Shown: positions 9,660-18,492 of the stretch, in pieces
Layout of the letters: the number at the start of each line of letters is the position of its first letter
Numbering within the stretch: position 1 is the first letter of the stretch
Source of the DNA: Lichenicola sp965198655
GTDB lineage: Bacteria > Pseudomonadota > Alphaproteobacteria > Acetobacterales > Acetobacteraceae
Length of the DNA: 64,000 nucleotides
NCBI GenBank assembly: GCA_965198655.1
Contig: OZ240668.1
Coordinates: 558,001-622,000, forward strand
Direction of reading: 5' to 3'
Notes under the pieces: model-generated
The model's database searches: none
The model's input: only the letters and a program-made list of their open reading frames with translations
What the model was told of the DNA's origin: nothing
Program-made: the position numbers and the translations under genes

Positions 9660-10723
9660 CCGCTCATCCATATCGCATCCTTCCAGCCTCCGCCTTCTGG
9701 CGCAAGGCGGTCGCCGGAGTGGCCGTGCAGGACGTGGACCCCGTCGGCGCCGTCAGCTTCAAGATCAAGCCGACCGACCGTATCGCGACGGCCGGCAGCT
9801 GTTTCGCACAGCATATCGCCCGATACCTGCGCGAAAGCGGCTTCCGCTTTCTGGTCACCGAGACTGCTCATCCCATCGTTCCCGCGGAACACGCGGACGC
9901 GTTCGGATACGGACTGTTCACCGCCCGTTACGGGAACATATACACCGCCCGTCAGCTGCTGCAGCTGTTCCAGCGGGCCTACGGTTTGTTCATGCCGAAG
10001 GAGGATGCCTGGCAGGAAGCCGATGGACGCTGGACCGATCCGTTCCGTCCGCAGATCCAGCAGGGCCGGTTTCTCACCCGGGCTGAGCTGGAGGCGGACC
10101 GGGCGAACCATCTCGGCTGCGTCCGACGGGCGTTCGAGGAGCTCGACGTGTTCGTCTTCACGCTGGGCCTGACGGAAACGTGGTCCTCGAATCAGGATGA
10201 CGCGGTCTACCCGCTATGCCCAGGCGTCGGCGGCGGCGCTTTCGACCCGGAGCGTCACGTGTTCCGGAACGCATCGGCAGCCGACGTCGCCGCCGACCTG
10301 GTGTCGTTCATCGGCCTGCTGCGCGGCGTCAACCCGGCCGCGCGGATCGTCTTGACGGTCTCCCCCGTACCGCTTGTAGCGACGGCGAGCGGCCAGCACG
10401 TCCTGACTGCGACCACCTACTCGAAATCGGTGCTTCGGGTCGCGGCGGATGAGGTGTCCCGGCGGTGTCCGGATGTTGTCTACTTTCCGTCCTTCGAGAT
10501 CATCACGGATAGCTTCAATCGCGGCGCCTACTTCGCCGAGGACTGCCGGAGCGTCACGGAGGAGGGAGTGGAGCACGTGATGCGCACGTTCCTGCGTCAT
10601 TACGCGAACACGTCACGCCTCGTGCCGCCATCGCCACCGGTTGCTGTCGATTCACACACCGCGCGCATGAAGCATCTTGTGGAGGTCGCCTGCGACGAGG
10701 AAGCGCTCGACCGCTCTGCTTAG
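9656..10723 (+). CDS. GSCFA domain protein (SGNH superfamily)
   Basis: ATG 9656 overlaps the previous stop by ATGA. The 355-residue protein carries the family-naming motif GSCFA at residues 47-51 (TAGSCFAQHIARYL), where the Ser is the presumed nucleophile, followed by TARYGNIYTARQLLQLFQRAYG and the LGLTETW block typical of this family. GSCFA proteins sit in capsule and exopolysaccharide loci and are thought to be esterases or acyltransferases. Its TAG stop at 10721-10723 is split by an insertion sequence: TA belongs to the duplicated target TTA and G is the first base of the element. The base after the target on the far side is also G, so the stop was the same before insertion and the protein is intact. 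Confidence 0.88.
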   Translation: MTAHPYRILPASAFWRKAVAGVAVQDVDPVGAVSFKIKPTDRIATAGSCFAQHIARYLRESGFRFLVTETAHPIVPAEHADAFGYGLFTARYGNIYTARQLLQLFQRAYGLFMPKEDAWQEADGRWTDPFRPQIQQGRFLTRAELEADRANHLGCVRRAFEELDVFVFTLGLTETWSSNQDDAVYPLCPGVGGGAFDPERHVFRNASAADVAADLVSFIGLLRGVNPAARIVLTVSPVPLVATASGQHVLTATTYSKSVLRVAADEVSRRCPDVVYFPSFEIITDSFNRGAYFAEDCRSVTEEGVEHVMRTFLRHYANTSRLVPPSPPVAVDSHTARMKHLVEVACDEEALDRSA

Positions 10724-10739
10724 AGTTAAGGACAAAACC
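10723..10739 (+). repeat. Left terminal inverted repeat of the IS
   Basis: Seventeen bases, GAGTTAAGGACAAAACC, pairing with the right end at 14 of 17 positions. Its first G completes the stop codon of the GSCFA gene, and the transposase stop TAA (read on the minus strand, 10726-10728) lies inside it. Confidence 0.9.
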
Positions 10740-11528
10740 GTCTGATCTGGCGCAGACAGATGACGGCGCATGCGAGGGTTGTGAAGGCGAGGTGAAGATC
10801 GGCGCGGCGTTCGTAGCGCGTGGTAAGGCGCCGGAACCGGGCCAGCCAGGCGAACGTGCGCTCGACCACCCACCGGTGCCGCCCGAGATGGGCGCTGCTC
10901 TCCACCGCACGGCGGGCGATGCGGGGTCGGATCCCACGGGCCCGGCACTCCTGGCGGCAGCGGCGGTGGTCGTAACCCTTGTCAGCGTGCAGCTTCGTTG
11001 GTCGCTTGCGCGGCCGCCCACGGCGCCTGGCCCGCACGCCGGGCACGGCGTCCAGGGTCGCTGCCAACATCATGCTGTCGTTGCGGTTGGCACCGCCCAG
11101 CGTCAGGCCAAGTGGCGTGCCGCGGGCATCGGTGACCAGATGGCGCTTCGTGCCGGGCCTGCCGCGGTCCGTCGGGTTGGGCCCGACCTCCGCCCCCCCT
11201 TTTTGGCAGGCAGGCTGGCACTGTCCAACGCCGCGCGGCTCCAGTCCAGCGCACCTGCGCCGTGCATCTGCTCCAGCAGCACCCGGTGCAGGTTCGCCCA
11301 CACCCCGGCCGCGTGCCACTCGCCCAGGCGACGCCAGCACGTCTTGCCGCAGCAGCCCAGCTCGGCAGGCACCTCGTGCCACTGAATGCCCGTGCGCAGC
11401 ACGAACAGGATACCAGCCAGGGCCGCACGATCCGAGGCCCGGGGCCGTCCGCCTTTCGGCTTCGGTCGCACCGGCGGCAGCAACGGCTCGATCGCCAACC
11501 AAAGGTCGTCAGGAACAAGTAGCGCCAT
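10726..11528 (-). CDS. IS5-family transposase made by -1 frameshifting
   Basis: The first frame starts at ATG 11528 (MALLVPDDLWLAIEPLLPP, the usual N-terminus of this group) and on its own ends at 11103 (141 residues). The second frame continues to 10726. They join by a -1 shift on the slippery run AAAAAGGGGGGG (minus strand, plus positions 11193-11204), giving ...LPAKKGGAEVGPNP... . The joined protein, about 267 residues, has the DDE residues: D in LDSASLPAK, D in LHADKGYD, and E in VVERTFAWLARF with the Y-R-x-x(6)-R-like pattern after it. This is a normal expression mode for IS427-type elements, so I read it as a functional frameshifted gene rather than a broken one. Confidence 0.88.
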
Positions 11529-11549
11529 GTCCCAGCAACACCTCAGATG

Positions 11550-11566
11550 GGTTTTGTCCCAATCTC
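11550..11566 (-). repeat. Right terminal inverted repeat of the IS
   Basis: Reads GAGATTGGGACAAAACC on the minus strand from the outer edge inward. It lies 21 bases upstream of the transposase ATG, so it probably overlaps the transposase promoter region, as is usual in small insertion sequences. Confidence 0.9.
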
Positions 11567-11795
11567 TTAGGCTCCGCACATGTAAGCAGGGCACGTCGAT
11601 CCAGGGACACCTGCGCCAGCTTGGCTTCCAAGGCAAGTCTCGCTGGGCGCATTGGCGCATTGACGACGGTGGTGTAGTGGACGCTTGGCCGAAGTTGGCA
11701 ACGGGACACGACGTAGGGTGGCACGACCTAGTGAAACGACGCCGTGGAACAGGACACCGTCCTTTCGAAGCGGCGTCCTAGTCAGATCGCGTCGA

Positions 11796-13166
11796 ATGTC
11801 AGCGGCGCCAGCCGTCGAGTTGGCAGCGATCTGCGTCTTCCTGCTGGTGGTCCTGCTCCACGCAGGACTTCTACTGGAAGGCTCCTGGCGTGGCGACGAG
11901 TACAGCATGTTGGGCAACTACCGCATCGGCGGTATCCAGACCCTGACCGGTCGCGTCTTCCATTGGAGCCCAAGGCCGTTCTCCGAACTGCTCATCTTTG
12001 CCTACAGCGAGCTGGCAAACCACACGGGTCGCCCGTTCATTGCCATCTCCCTCGCTGCATGCTGGATCCTCTGGTTGGTCCTGACCTTTCTGGCGGCGTC
12101 TGTCGGATCGGATCGTCGCGCATCGCTGTTGTTCTGGAGCGCGATCTCGGCGTTGCTGCTGCTGAGCGGTCCGATCCAGGAGATGTTCTACTGGCCAATG
12201 GGCACGTTCGCCTATCTTCCGACCGTGACCGGAACGGTTATGGTCGTGACGACGGTGGTGCTGGGCACGATGTCGGACGCAAGCGGCAGGAGGATGGCCT
12301 TGACAGGCCTGCTGCTGGCGGGCGCCAGTAGCGAGATCGGAGCATTCTTTGTTCTGCTCGCCGGCGCCCTTTTCTTTCTCGTAGACGATGCTCGCGGCCA
12401 GTGGACGAGGCGGGTGACTTGGCTGGCTCCGGTAACCGGGGCGATCGTCGTGCTGTTCCTGGTGTGGAACGGCCGCATCACCCGGGCCGATGAGAAGCAG
12501 GTCGATAGTCCCTTATACCACCATGTCGGACACAGCATCCACGCCGCGTTCGACCAGGCGGCAAAGTACTTCCTGCTAGACCGTCCTGCATTGTTGTCGG
12601 TTCCGGCGATCGTGCTGATCATGGTCGGGTTGTCGGCGAGCGTCCGGACGTCCAGGGTCCGGGCGCAGTCGAGCAGGTGGCCAGTCGCCTGCCTGGCGGC
12701 ATTGCTGGCGACGATGCTGCTGGCGTGCTTCGGTCCGGACTACCGGGAAGGCGGGAACTTCCCTTGGGGTCGATACGGAACAACGGGTCGCTGCCTTGCC
12801 GTGCTCGCCCTCGCCGTGGCCGCCACGCTCGTGCGGCCGCGTGGCCGCATGACGTCGCGGCCCCTCGGCGCGGCATCGCTCGGGCTCGGCTGCTTGCTGC
12901 TGCTTGGAGCACGCGCGCCGGATCTGTTCGCATCCTACGGACACATGGCAAAAAGGCTGGCGGAAACCCGAGACAACTGGACGTCGGCCCGAAGTCCGGG
13001 CCCTGACATGACCCTGTCGCTTGTCCAGGACGATCTCGTCGCCGGGCGGCTCTGGCTGCCGCCCGGCCGCTACGGGTCGAACACGTCCTCCCCGGTTCCT
13101 CGTTCGATCATGGCCTACTTCCGGAAACGGGAGATGGAGATCAAGGCGCCGGACGATCAGCACTAG
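11796..13166 (+). CDS. Polytopic inner-membrane protein, DUF6056/GT-C-like
   Basis: ATG 11796 gives 456 residues. It begins directly with a membrane helix (VELAAICVFLLVVLLHAGLLL), then a periplasmic loop with GDEYSM, where an acidic pair follows the first helix as in GT-C glycosyltransferases and the DUF6056 family, and then about nine more hydrophobic segments. The C-terminal 60 residues are soluble. GT-C enzymes use lipid-linked sugars on the periplasmic side, which would match the GT2 encoded nearby. The IS lies between it and the GSCFA gene, so any earlier co-transcription with the upstream genes may now depend on the IS. I cannot confirm a catalytic role; a transport or anchoring function is equally possible. 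Confidence 0.6.
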   Translation: MSAAPAVELAAICVFLLVVLLHAGLLLEGSWRGDEYSMLGNYRIGGIQTLTGRVFHWSPRPFSELLIFAYSELANHTGRPFIAISLAACWILWLVLTFLAASVGSDRRASLLFWSAISALLLLSGPIQEMFYWPMGTFAYLPTVTGTVMVVTTVVLGTMSDASGRRMALTGLLLAGASSEIGAFFVLLAGALFFLVDDARGQWTRRVTWLAPVTGAIVVLFLVWNGRITRADEKQVDSPLYHHVGHSIHAAFDQAAKYFLLDRPALLSVPAIVLIMVGLSASVRTSRVRAQSSRWPVACLAALLATMLLACFGPDYREGGNFPWGRYGTTGRCLAVLALAVAATLVRPRGRMTSRPLGAASLGLGCLLLLGARAPDLFASYGHMAKRLAETRDNWTSARSPGPDMTLSLVQDDLVAGRLWLPPGRYGSNTSSPVPRSIMAYFRKREMEIKAPDDQH

Positions 13167-13312
13167 CTTTGGCCAGGTGGATCGGCCCGGCGGCAGGGAG
13201 CATCATGTCGGATTGCCCCGCTGTTGGCTCGTCGATCCGGAAGTTGGCACGACCTGGACCCCTCGCGTAGAAGGTCCTGGCCTCGGGCACGCCCGCAACC
13301 GTATCGAGCACC

Positions 13313-14872
13313 ATGAACCAGCTAGCCACCAGCGCTGCCCGCCGGGACCTGCCGCTCCACAGCGGCAGGACCAGGCCGATTCGCGTGCTCATGGAGCTGC
13401 GTCCCTGCTTCGACGGCTATGCCGGCATCCCGCAGGAAACCCGGCTGCTGTTCTCCGCCTTCGCCCGTTCCCCCGACGTCGAGGCCGGCGGCCTGCTCAA
13501 CGGCGGCGCCTCGCCACGCAGCGCGCTGCCCAAGCGCGGCCGCACGGTCGAGGGCCAGGGCATCTTCGCCCAGAGCGCGCAGCTCATCGCGCTGGATTCC
13601 GGCCAGCAGATGATCCCGCGCGGCCGTCGCATCGCGCACAAGCTGCTGCCCAAGCAGGTCATGCACCGGCTGGAGGCGATCGAGCGACGCGGCACGGTGG
13701 AGCGGCTCGACACCCTGCTCGACCCCGACCTGTTCGAGGACTGGCTGTGGATGCGGCTGTTCCGGCTTGGCCTGACGCCGCAGGAGCGCCACCTGCTGCT
13801 CCAGGCGCGCTATCCGGTGCCGCAACTGGCCTGGCAGGAGGCGGCGGCGCTGGCCAACACCAACCGGCCGCGCCGGCGCGTGCAGCTCGACATGCGCGGC
13901 GGCGGCTGGGACGTCCACCTCGCGCACACCCCATGCCCCTACCGGCTCAGGGGCGGCAGGCTGGTGGTGCGCTACCACGACGCCATCCCGCTGCTCTGGC
14001 CGCACACCATCAGCCACGCGGTGGAGCACGCGCGCGGACATTACCGCATGCTCCAGGCCAACGTGGCCGACGGCGCCTGGTTCGTCTGCACCTCCGAGCC
14101 GGTGCGTGAGGACCTGCTGCGCATCTTCCCGTCGGTCGAGCGGCGCGCGGTGATCATCCCGACCATGTCCTCTTCCGTGTTCAGGCCCGACATCCGTCCG
14201 CCCGACGAGATCCGCTCCATCGTCGGCCGCGGCCGCGCCGCCGCCACGGCCAAGCTGCGCGACGTGGCGCGCGACGGCGATACCGGCACGGCCGGAGGCG
14301 GCGCCTCCGGGGACCTGCTGGACGAGCCGTTCATCATGGCCGTCTCGACCCTGGAGCCGCGCAAGAACTACGGGCTGCTGATGCGGGCGGCGGCGACGGC
14401 GCGGCGCGGCGGGGCGCGCTTCCGGCTGGCCATCGTCGCCAACCCCGGCTGGCGCAGCGAGGACGAGGTCCGTCTGCTCAAGCGGCTGATCGCCGAGGAC
14501 GTGGTGCACCACCTGGTGGACGTGTCCAGCCTGGACCTGCGCGCGCTCTACACCGCGGCGCACGCGGTGGTGTGCCCGAGCCGCGCCGAGGGCTTCGACC
14601 TGGCCACGGTGGAGGCGATGGCGTGCGGGGCGCCGGTGCTGGCCTCCGACATCCCGGTGCATCGCTGGGTGTGCGGCGACGCCGCCAAGTACTTCGATCC
14701 CTACGACGAGGACGCCCTGTCGCTGCTGCTGTCCCGTGTGGCGGGGCTGCCGCGCGACCAGGGGCTGCTCGGCGACCTGCGCGACCGCGCGCTGCGCCGG
14801 GCCAGGCTCTACAGCCGCTCCGCCCTGGAGCCGCGCTGGGACGAGGTTTTGCACGACGTGGTGGCCGGCTGA
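13313..14872 (+). CDS. GT4-family glycosyltransferase
   Basis: The 519-residue protein has a GT-B fold. The N-terminal half opens with RVLMELRPCFDGYAGIPQETR, the acceptor-side glycine loop. The C-terminal half holds FIMAVSTLEPRKNYGLLMRA for the donor phosphate loop, CPSRAEGFDLATVEAMACGAPVLAS for the retaining E-x7-E motif, and a closing DPYDEDALSLLLSRV. Such enzymes transfer sugars from UDP-, GDP- or ADP-activated donors during polysaccharide chain assembly. It is followed after 18 bases by the next membrane gene, so it starts a short operon that continues into the kinase. The insertion of about 100 residues between residues 120 and 220 lengthens it beyond the common 370-400. Confidence 0.87.
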   Translation: MNQLATSAARRDLPLHSGRTRPIRVLMELRPCFDGYAGIPQETRLLFSAFARSPDVEAGGLLNGGASPRSALPKRGRTVEGQGIFAQSAQLIALDSGQQMIPRGRRIAHKLLPKQVMHRLEAIERRGTVERLDTLLDPDLFEDWLWMRLFRLGLTPQERHLLLQARYPVPQLAWQEAAALANTNRPRRRVQLDMRGGGWDVHLAHTPCPYRLRGGRLVVRYHDAIPLLWPHTISHAVEHARGHYRMLQANVADGAWFVCTSEPVREDLLRIFPSVERRAVIIPTMSSSVFRPDIRPPDEIRSIVGRGRAAATAKLRDVARDGDTGTAGGGASGDLLDEPFIMAVSTLEPRKNYGLLMRAAATARRGGARFRLAIVANPGWRSEDEVRLLKRLIAEDVVHHLVDVSSLDLRALYTAAHAVVCPSRAEGFDLATVEAMACGAPVLASDIPVHRWVCGDAAKYFDPYDEDALSLLLSRVAGLPRDQGLLGDLRDRALRRARLYSRSALEPRWDEVLHDVVAG

Positions 14873-14890
14873 ACGGGGTATGGACCGGTC

Positions 14891-17170
14891 ATGACGACCC
14901 TGCAGGAGCCGCCATCCTCGGCAGCCTCGCGCCGGTTCGCCCGGCTTCGGGACGAGGCGGCGCACCGGGTGCGAAGCCGGGGCGGGGAGCTGCCGGGCGT
15001 CGTGGAGGCGAGCCTGCTGCTGGCGATGGCGCTGCGCCGCACGCTCGGGCGCCCGGCCGCGCGCCTGCTGGCGGCGGCGGACCGGCTGGCACCGTGGCTC
15101 GGCCTGCTGCTGCTGGGGCGCTTGTACTTCCGCGCCAACGGCCGGCTGCCGACGCGGCCGCGCTCGCTGACCGAGGGCGACGGCTGGTGGGGCTGGTACG
15201 ACCAGCAGAAGACGCTGCAGGCGGTGTTGGGCTTCCACCGGCACCACGCCGACGTGGCCAACCAGTGGTACCAGCCGCTCTACCCGTTCCTGGGCGCGCT
15301 CGCGATGCACCTGACGCCGCGTCAGCCGTTCCTGTGGCCGGACCTGCTGGGCCTTGCCGCCTCGTTCCTCCTGTTCGTGCCACTGGCCCGCGCCATGGGC
15401 ACCAGCCGCCTGCTCGCCGTGCTGGTGTTCCTGCTCGTCAACCTCGGCGAGTGGGCCGTTCTCGACAACTGGGTGATCCCCTGGAACACCACCCCGACCA
15501 CGCCGCTGATCCTGCTCGGGCTGCTGGCGGCGGCGAGGATGGTCCGCGGCGCCGCCGGTCCCGATCGAGCCCGGCTCACCTGGCCGTTCTGGTTCGGCAC
15601 CGCGGTCGGCCTGGTCCCGGCCTTCCGCCCGACCGATCTGCTCACCCTGCTGCCGGCCGGTCTCGTCGTGCTGGCGAGCCTGGCGCTCCCGCCCCGCCGG
15701 CGGCCGATGGAGCTGGTCCGTATGGGTGCTGTCGCCGTCGCCGGCTTCGCGGTGGGCTTCGGCCTGTTCCTGGCCGTCTATCTGCCGATCTTCGGGCCGC
15801 ATCCGAGCCCGTACATGGAGATGTCGCGGCAGATCGGGTTCGAATGGCGGCTGCTGCCGCTGCACTGGGTGACCCTGGTGGTCGGGCCGCGCCCGCTCTT
15901 CCCCGGGCAGGCGGGGCTGATCGAGGGGTTTCCCTGGCTGGCGCCGTGCTTCGCCGGCGTGATCGCGTTGGCCGCCGCCGCCGTCTTGCGCGTGCCCCTG
16001 CCGGAAGGACGGCGGATCCACGTGATCGTGCTGGGCGCCATGGTGCCGTACTGGGCGCTCTACCTGAGCTACCGCGACCTGCATCCGCCCGGTTTGTGGC
16101 ACTACAACAACTTCCACTACTTCGCCTGGACCTTTCCGCTGCTGGGGATCTACGGCGTGCGCCTGCTCCGCTTCGCGGGCCTGGCGCTGCGCGTCGGCTG
16201 GCGGTCGGGGATGCGGACCGGCACCCGCATGGCGGTGCCGACGCTGGCGGGCCTCGCGGTCGTCGCGTTCGGCCTGTGCTGGCGCGTGCAGCTGGATCCG
16301 CGTCCCGGCACGACGCCAGCGCCTCGGCTCGACCTCCCGCGGCGCGCGGTGCTCATCCCCGGGGGCTTGCCCAGCCTGCGCGACGTGCTCGTGCTGTCGG
16401 TGCACGATCCGGCGGCCCGGGTCGATTTCGGCGAGCACACGCTGGAGCAGGGCGGCCGAACCTTCGCCACCTTCCAGGCCTTCCGGATGTTTTCCCTGCC
16501 GGGCGGAGCCATGGTGTTGCCGCTGCGGCCGATGCCGCATGCGGACGGCGTGCTCCGCCTCGACGGCGTGGCACTGGATCCGACCGTCGAACCGAGGCTG
16601 CTGCGGCAGGACGTGGTGTTCGGCCTGCCCTGTTGGGCGCCGCGGATCGTGCGGCCCGCCGCGTGTTCGGTGCTGTCGCCGCTGCCCGGACCGTTGTTCC
16701 CGGTCGGGCACCAGATCGACTTCGATTCCAGGATGGAAGGCCCGTTCCTGATCCCCGGCGGATGGAGCGACCATTCCGACGGGCGCTGGACGGTGGGCTA
16801 CACCTCGAGCCTGCAGTTCCGGGTTCCCAACCGGTCCGCGATCGGCGGCGGGGTGGTGCTGGAAGTGGAGGGCATGGGCTTCGTGCCGCGCGGGTCCGAC
16901 TTCCTGGCGATGGACGTGTCGGCCAACGGCCGTCGCCTGACGCGCTGGCTGGTGTCGACGACCCGCGAGGTGGCGCTGCGCGCGTCGGTCCCGGCCTCGA
17001 TCATTCCGCCGGACGGCGAGGTGCTGCTGACCCTGTCCGCCTTGAACGCCCGTCGGCCGGCCGACGCGCTGCCCCATTCCAGCGACCGCCGGCTGCTCGG
17101 CTTCAAGGTCCGGGCGATCCGCATGCTGCCCTGGTCCGAGCATTCCGACGAGTCCACGGGATCGCCATAA
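14891..17170 (+). CDS. Large membrane protein with C-terminal periplasmic beta domain
   Basis: The 759-residue product has a soluble basic N-terminus (about 60 residues), then roughly ten membrane helices between residues 70 and 480 (for example FLLFVPLARAMG, LLAVLVFLLVNLG, AVAVAGFAVGFGLFLAVYLPIF), and a C-terminal periplasmic part of about 270 residues rich in short beta strands. The large loop after the first helices (DGWWGWYDQQKTL, HHADVANQWYQPLYPFLG) has the aromatic and acidic residues seen in GT-C transferases of the ArnT/mannosyltransferase kind. I see no definitive signature. It lies 18 bases after the GT4 gene and abuts the LRR kinase. Its context suggests assembly, or decoration on the outer face, of the same polymer. 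Confidence 0.6.
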   Translation: MTTLQEPPSSAASRRFARLRDEAAHRVRSRGGELPGVVEASLLLAMALRRTLGRPAARLLAAADRLAPWLGLLLLGRLYFRANGRLPTRPRSLTEGDGWWGWYDQQKTLQAVLGFHRHHADVANQWYQPLYPFLGALAMHLTPRQPFLWPDLLGLAASFLLFVPLARAMGTSRLLAVLVFLLVNLGEWAVLDNWVIPWNTTPTTPLILLGLLAAARMVRGAAGPDRARLTWPFWFGTAVGLVPAFRPTDLLTLLPAGLVVLASLALPPRRRPMELVRMGAVAVAGFAVGFGLFLAVYLPIFGPHPSPYMEMSRQIGFEWRLLPLHWVTLVVGPRPLFPGQAGLIEGFPWLAPCFAGVIALAAAAVLRVPLPEGRRIHVIVLGAMVPYWALYLSYRDLHPPGLWHYNNFHYFAWTFPLLGIYGVRLLRFAGLALRVGWRSGMRTGTRMAVPTLAGLAVVAFGLCWRVQLDPRPGTTPAPRLDLPRRAVLIPGGLPSLRDVLVLSVHDPAARVDFGEHTLEQGGRTFATFQAFRMFSLPGGAMVLPLRPMPHADGVLRLDGVALDPTVEPRLLRQDVVFGLPCWAPRIVRPAACSVLSPLPGPLFPVGHQIDFDSRMEGPFLIPGGWSDHSDGRWTVGYTSSLQFRVPNRSAIGGGVVLEVEGMGFVPRGSDFLAMDVSANGRRLTRWLVSTTREVALRASVPASIIPPDGEVLLTLSALNARRPADALPHSSDRRLLGFKVRAIRMLPWSEHSDESTGSP

Positions 17171-18477
17171 CCCCGCCTGGCCCGGGGGCGACCCACGATG
17201 TCGTCCTGGCGGCGCTGCGTCGCGGCGACTTGGCCGGGGCGCGCACGCTCGACCTGTCCGGGCAAACGTTGCGCGAGCTGCCGTGCGAGGTGCTGGGCCT
17301 GGCCGACACGCTGGAGCGGCTCGACCTCGGCGATAATCCGATCGAGGCGCTGCCGGCGGATTTCGGGCGGCTCAGGCGGCTGCGCGTGCTGTTCTGCTCC
17401 AACACCCGCATCGCCCGCCTGCCGCCGGTGCTGGGCGACTGCGCGTCGCTGAGCCAGGTCGGATGCCGCAACACCGGCCTGCGCGAGGTGCCGGAGGAGG
17501 CGCTGCCGCCCGGCTTGCGCTGGTTGACCCTGACCGACAACCGGATCGAGCGGCTGCCCGACTCGCTGGGGGACCGGCCCCTGCTGCAGAAGCTGATGCT
17601 GTCCGGCAACCGCCTCGGCGCCCTGCCGGACCGGTTGGCAGGCGCGCCGTCGCTGGAGCTGCTGCGCCTGGCCGCCAACCGGTTCGCCGCGCTGCCGCCC
17701 TGGCTGGCGGAGCTGCCCCGCCTCGCCTGGCTGGCCTGGGCCGGCAACCCGTGCGACGGCGTCCGCACCCCGCCTGCCGTTCCCGCGATCCCCTGGTCCC
17801 GGCTGGTGCTGGGGCCGAAGCTCGGCGGGGGCGCGTCCGGCCAGATCCATCGCGCGTCCTGGCGGCAGGAGGGAGCTGCCGACGCCCGGCCGGTGGCCTG
17901 CAAGCTGTTCAAGCACGCCGTGACCAGCGACGGGCTGCCCGAGCACGAGATGGCCGCCTGCCTGATCGCCGGTGAGCATCCGCACCTGGTCGGCGCGCTG
18001 GGACGAGTGTCCGGCCATCCATCCGGCGCGCGGGGGCTGGTGATGCCGCTGCTGCCCGGGCACTGGCGGCCGCTGGCAGGTCCGCCCAGCCTCGAGTCCT
18101 GCAGCCGCGACGTCTACGATCCGGTCCTGCGCCTGCAACCGGAGACGGTGCTGCGGATCGCCCGCGGCGTCGGCGCGGCGGCGGCGCACCTGCATCGGCG
18201 CGGGCTGCTGCACGGCGACCTGTATGCCCACAACGTCCTGTGGGATGGCACGGCCGGCGAAGCGAGGCTGGGCGACCTCGGCGCCGCCTCCATCCTGCCC
18301 GGCGACGCCGCCGCGCTGCGCCGACTGGACGTGCTGGCCTGGGGCCTGCTGCTCGGCGAGCTGCTGGAGCGCTGCGATCCGGCACCCGAGCTGGCTCGGC
18401 TGCGGGCGGTGCAGCGCGCGTGCGTGGATCCCGAGCCACGGGCACGACCGGAGCTGTGCGAGGCGCTGGTGTCCTGA
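17167..18477 (+). CDS. Leucine-rich-repeat protein kinase, start codon unclear
   Basis: The reading frame encodes an N-terminal array of about seven LRRs (L-x-x-L-x-L-x-x-N-x-I/L-x-x-L-P, for example LERLDLGDNPIEALP and LQKLMLSGNRLGALP) and then a protein kinase: glycine loop LGGGASGQIH, Lys in VACKLF, Glu in PEHEMAACL, catalytic loop LLHGDLYAHNVL (HGD in place of HRD) and GDLG in place of DFG. The same architecture occurs in proteobacterial proteins that begin M-x-x-L-x-x-L-R-x-G-x-L-A-G, and the matching segment VVLAALRRGDLAG starts at 17200. No ATG, GTG or TTG lies in frame before it. The first usual codon is TTG 17230, which would clip it; ATA at 17167, overlapping the previous stop as ATAA, is one rare alternative and is used here only as a marker. 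Substrate unknown. Confidence 0.75.
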   Translation: MTPPGPGATHDVVLAALRRGDLAGARTLDLSGQTLRELPCEVLGLADTLERLDLGDNPIEALPADFGRLRRLRVLFCSNTRIARLPPVLGDCASLSQVGCRNTGLREVPEEALPPGLRWLTLTDNRIERLPDSLGDRPLLQKLMLSGNRLGALPDRLAGAPSLELLRLAANRFAALPPWLAELPRLAWLAWAGNPCDGVRTPPAVPAIPWSRLVLGPKLGGGASGQIHRASWRQEGAADARPVACKLFKHAVTSDGLPEHEMAACLIAGEHPHLVGALGRVSGHPSGARGLVMPLLPGHWRPLAGPPSLESCSRDVYDPVLRLQPETVLRIARGVGAAAAHLHRRGLLHGDLYAHNVLWDGTAGEARLGDLGAASILPGDAAALRRLDVLAWGLLLGELLERCDPAPELARLRAVQRACVDPEPRARPELCEALVS

Positions 18478-18492
18478 GCCAGACCAGGAAGC

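Larger units (their letters stand above)
10723..11566 (-). mobile_element. IS5-family (IS427-type) insertion sequence, complete
   Basis: The element is 844 bp and bounded by 17-bp imperfect inverted repeats: GAGTTAAGGACAAAACC at the left and, read inward from the right, GAGATTGGGACAAAACC (14 of 17 match). Both ends are flanked by TTA (10720-10722 and 11567-11569), a 3-bp duplication of the TNA type used by the IS427 group of IS5. It encodes one transposase in two overlapping frames. Intact ends, duplication and full reading frames suggest a recent, possibly active insertion. Confidence 0.93.

Noticed and set aside
13322..17143. Very long minus-strand open frame (over 1,200 codons) opposite the GT4 and membrane genes
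   Set aside because: It is composed of Arg/Gln/His/Pro-rich sequence with no domain motifs, and the plus strand has two clear genes. It is a by-product of high third-position GC.
14572..17160. Apparent fusion of a long N-terminal region to the LRR kinase
   Set aside because: The added region is the shadow of the GT4 and membrane-protein genes in another frame. It lacks structure-like sequence, and LRR homology begins at 17200.
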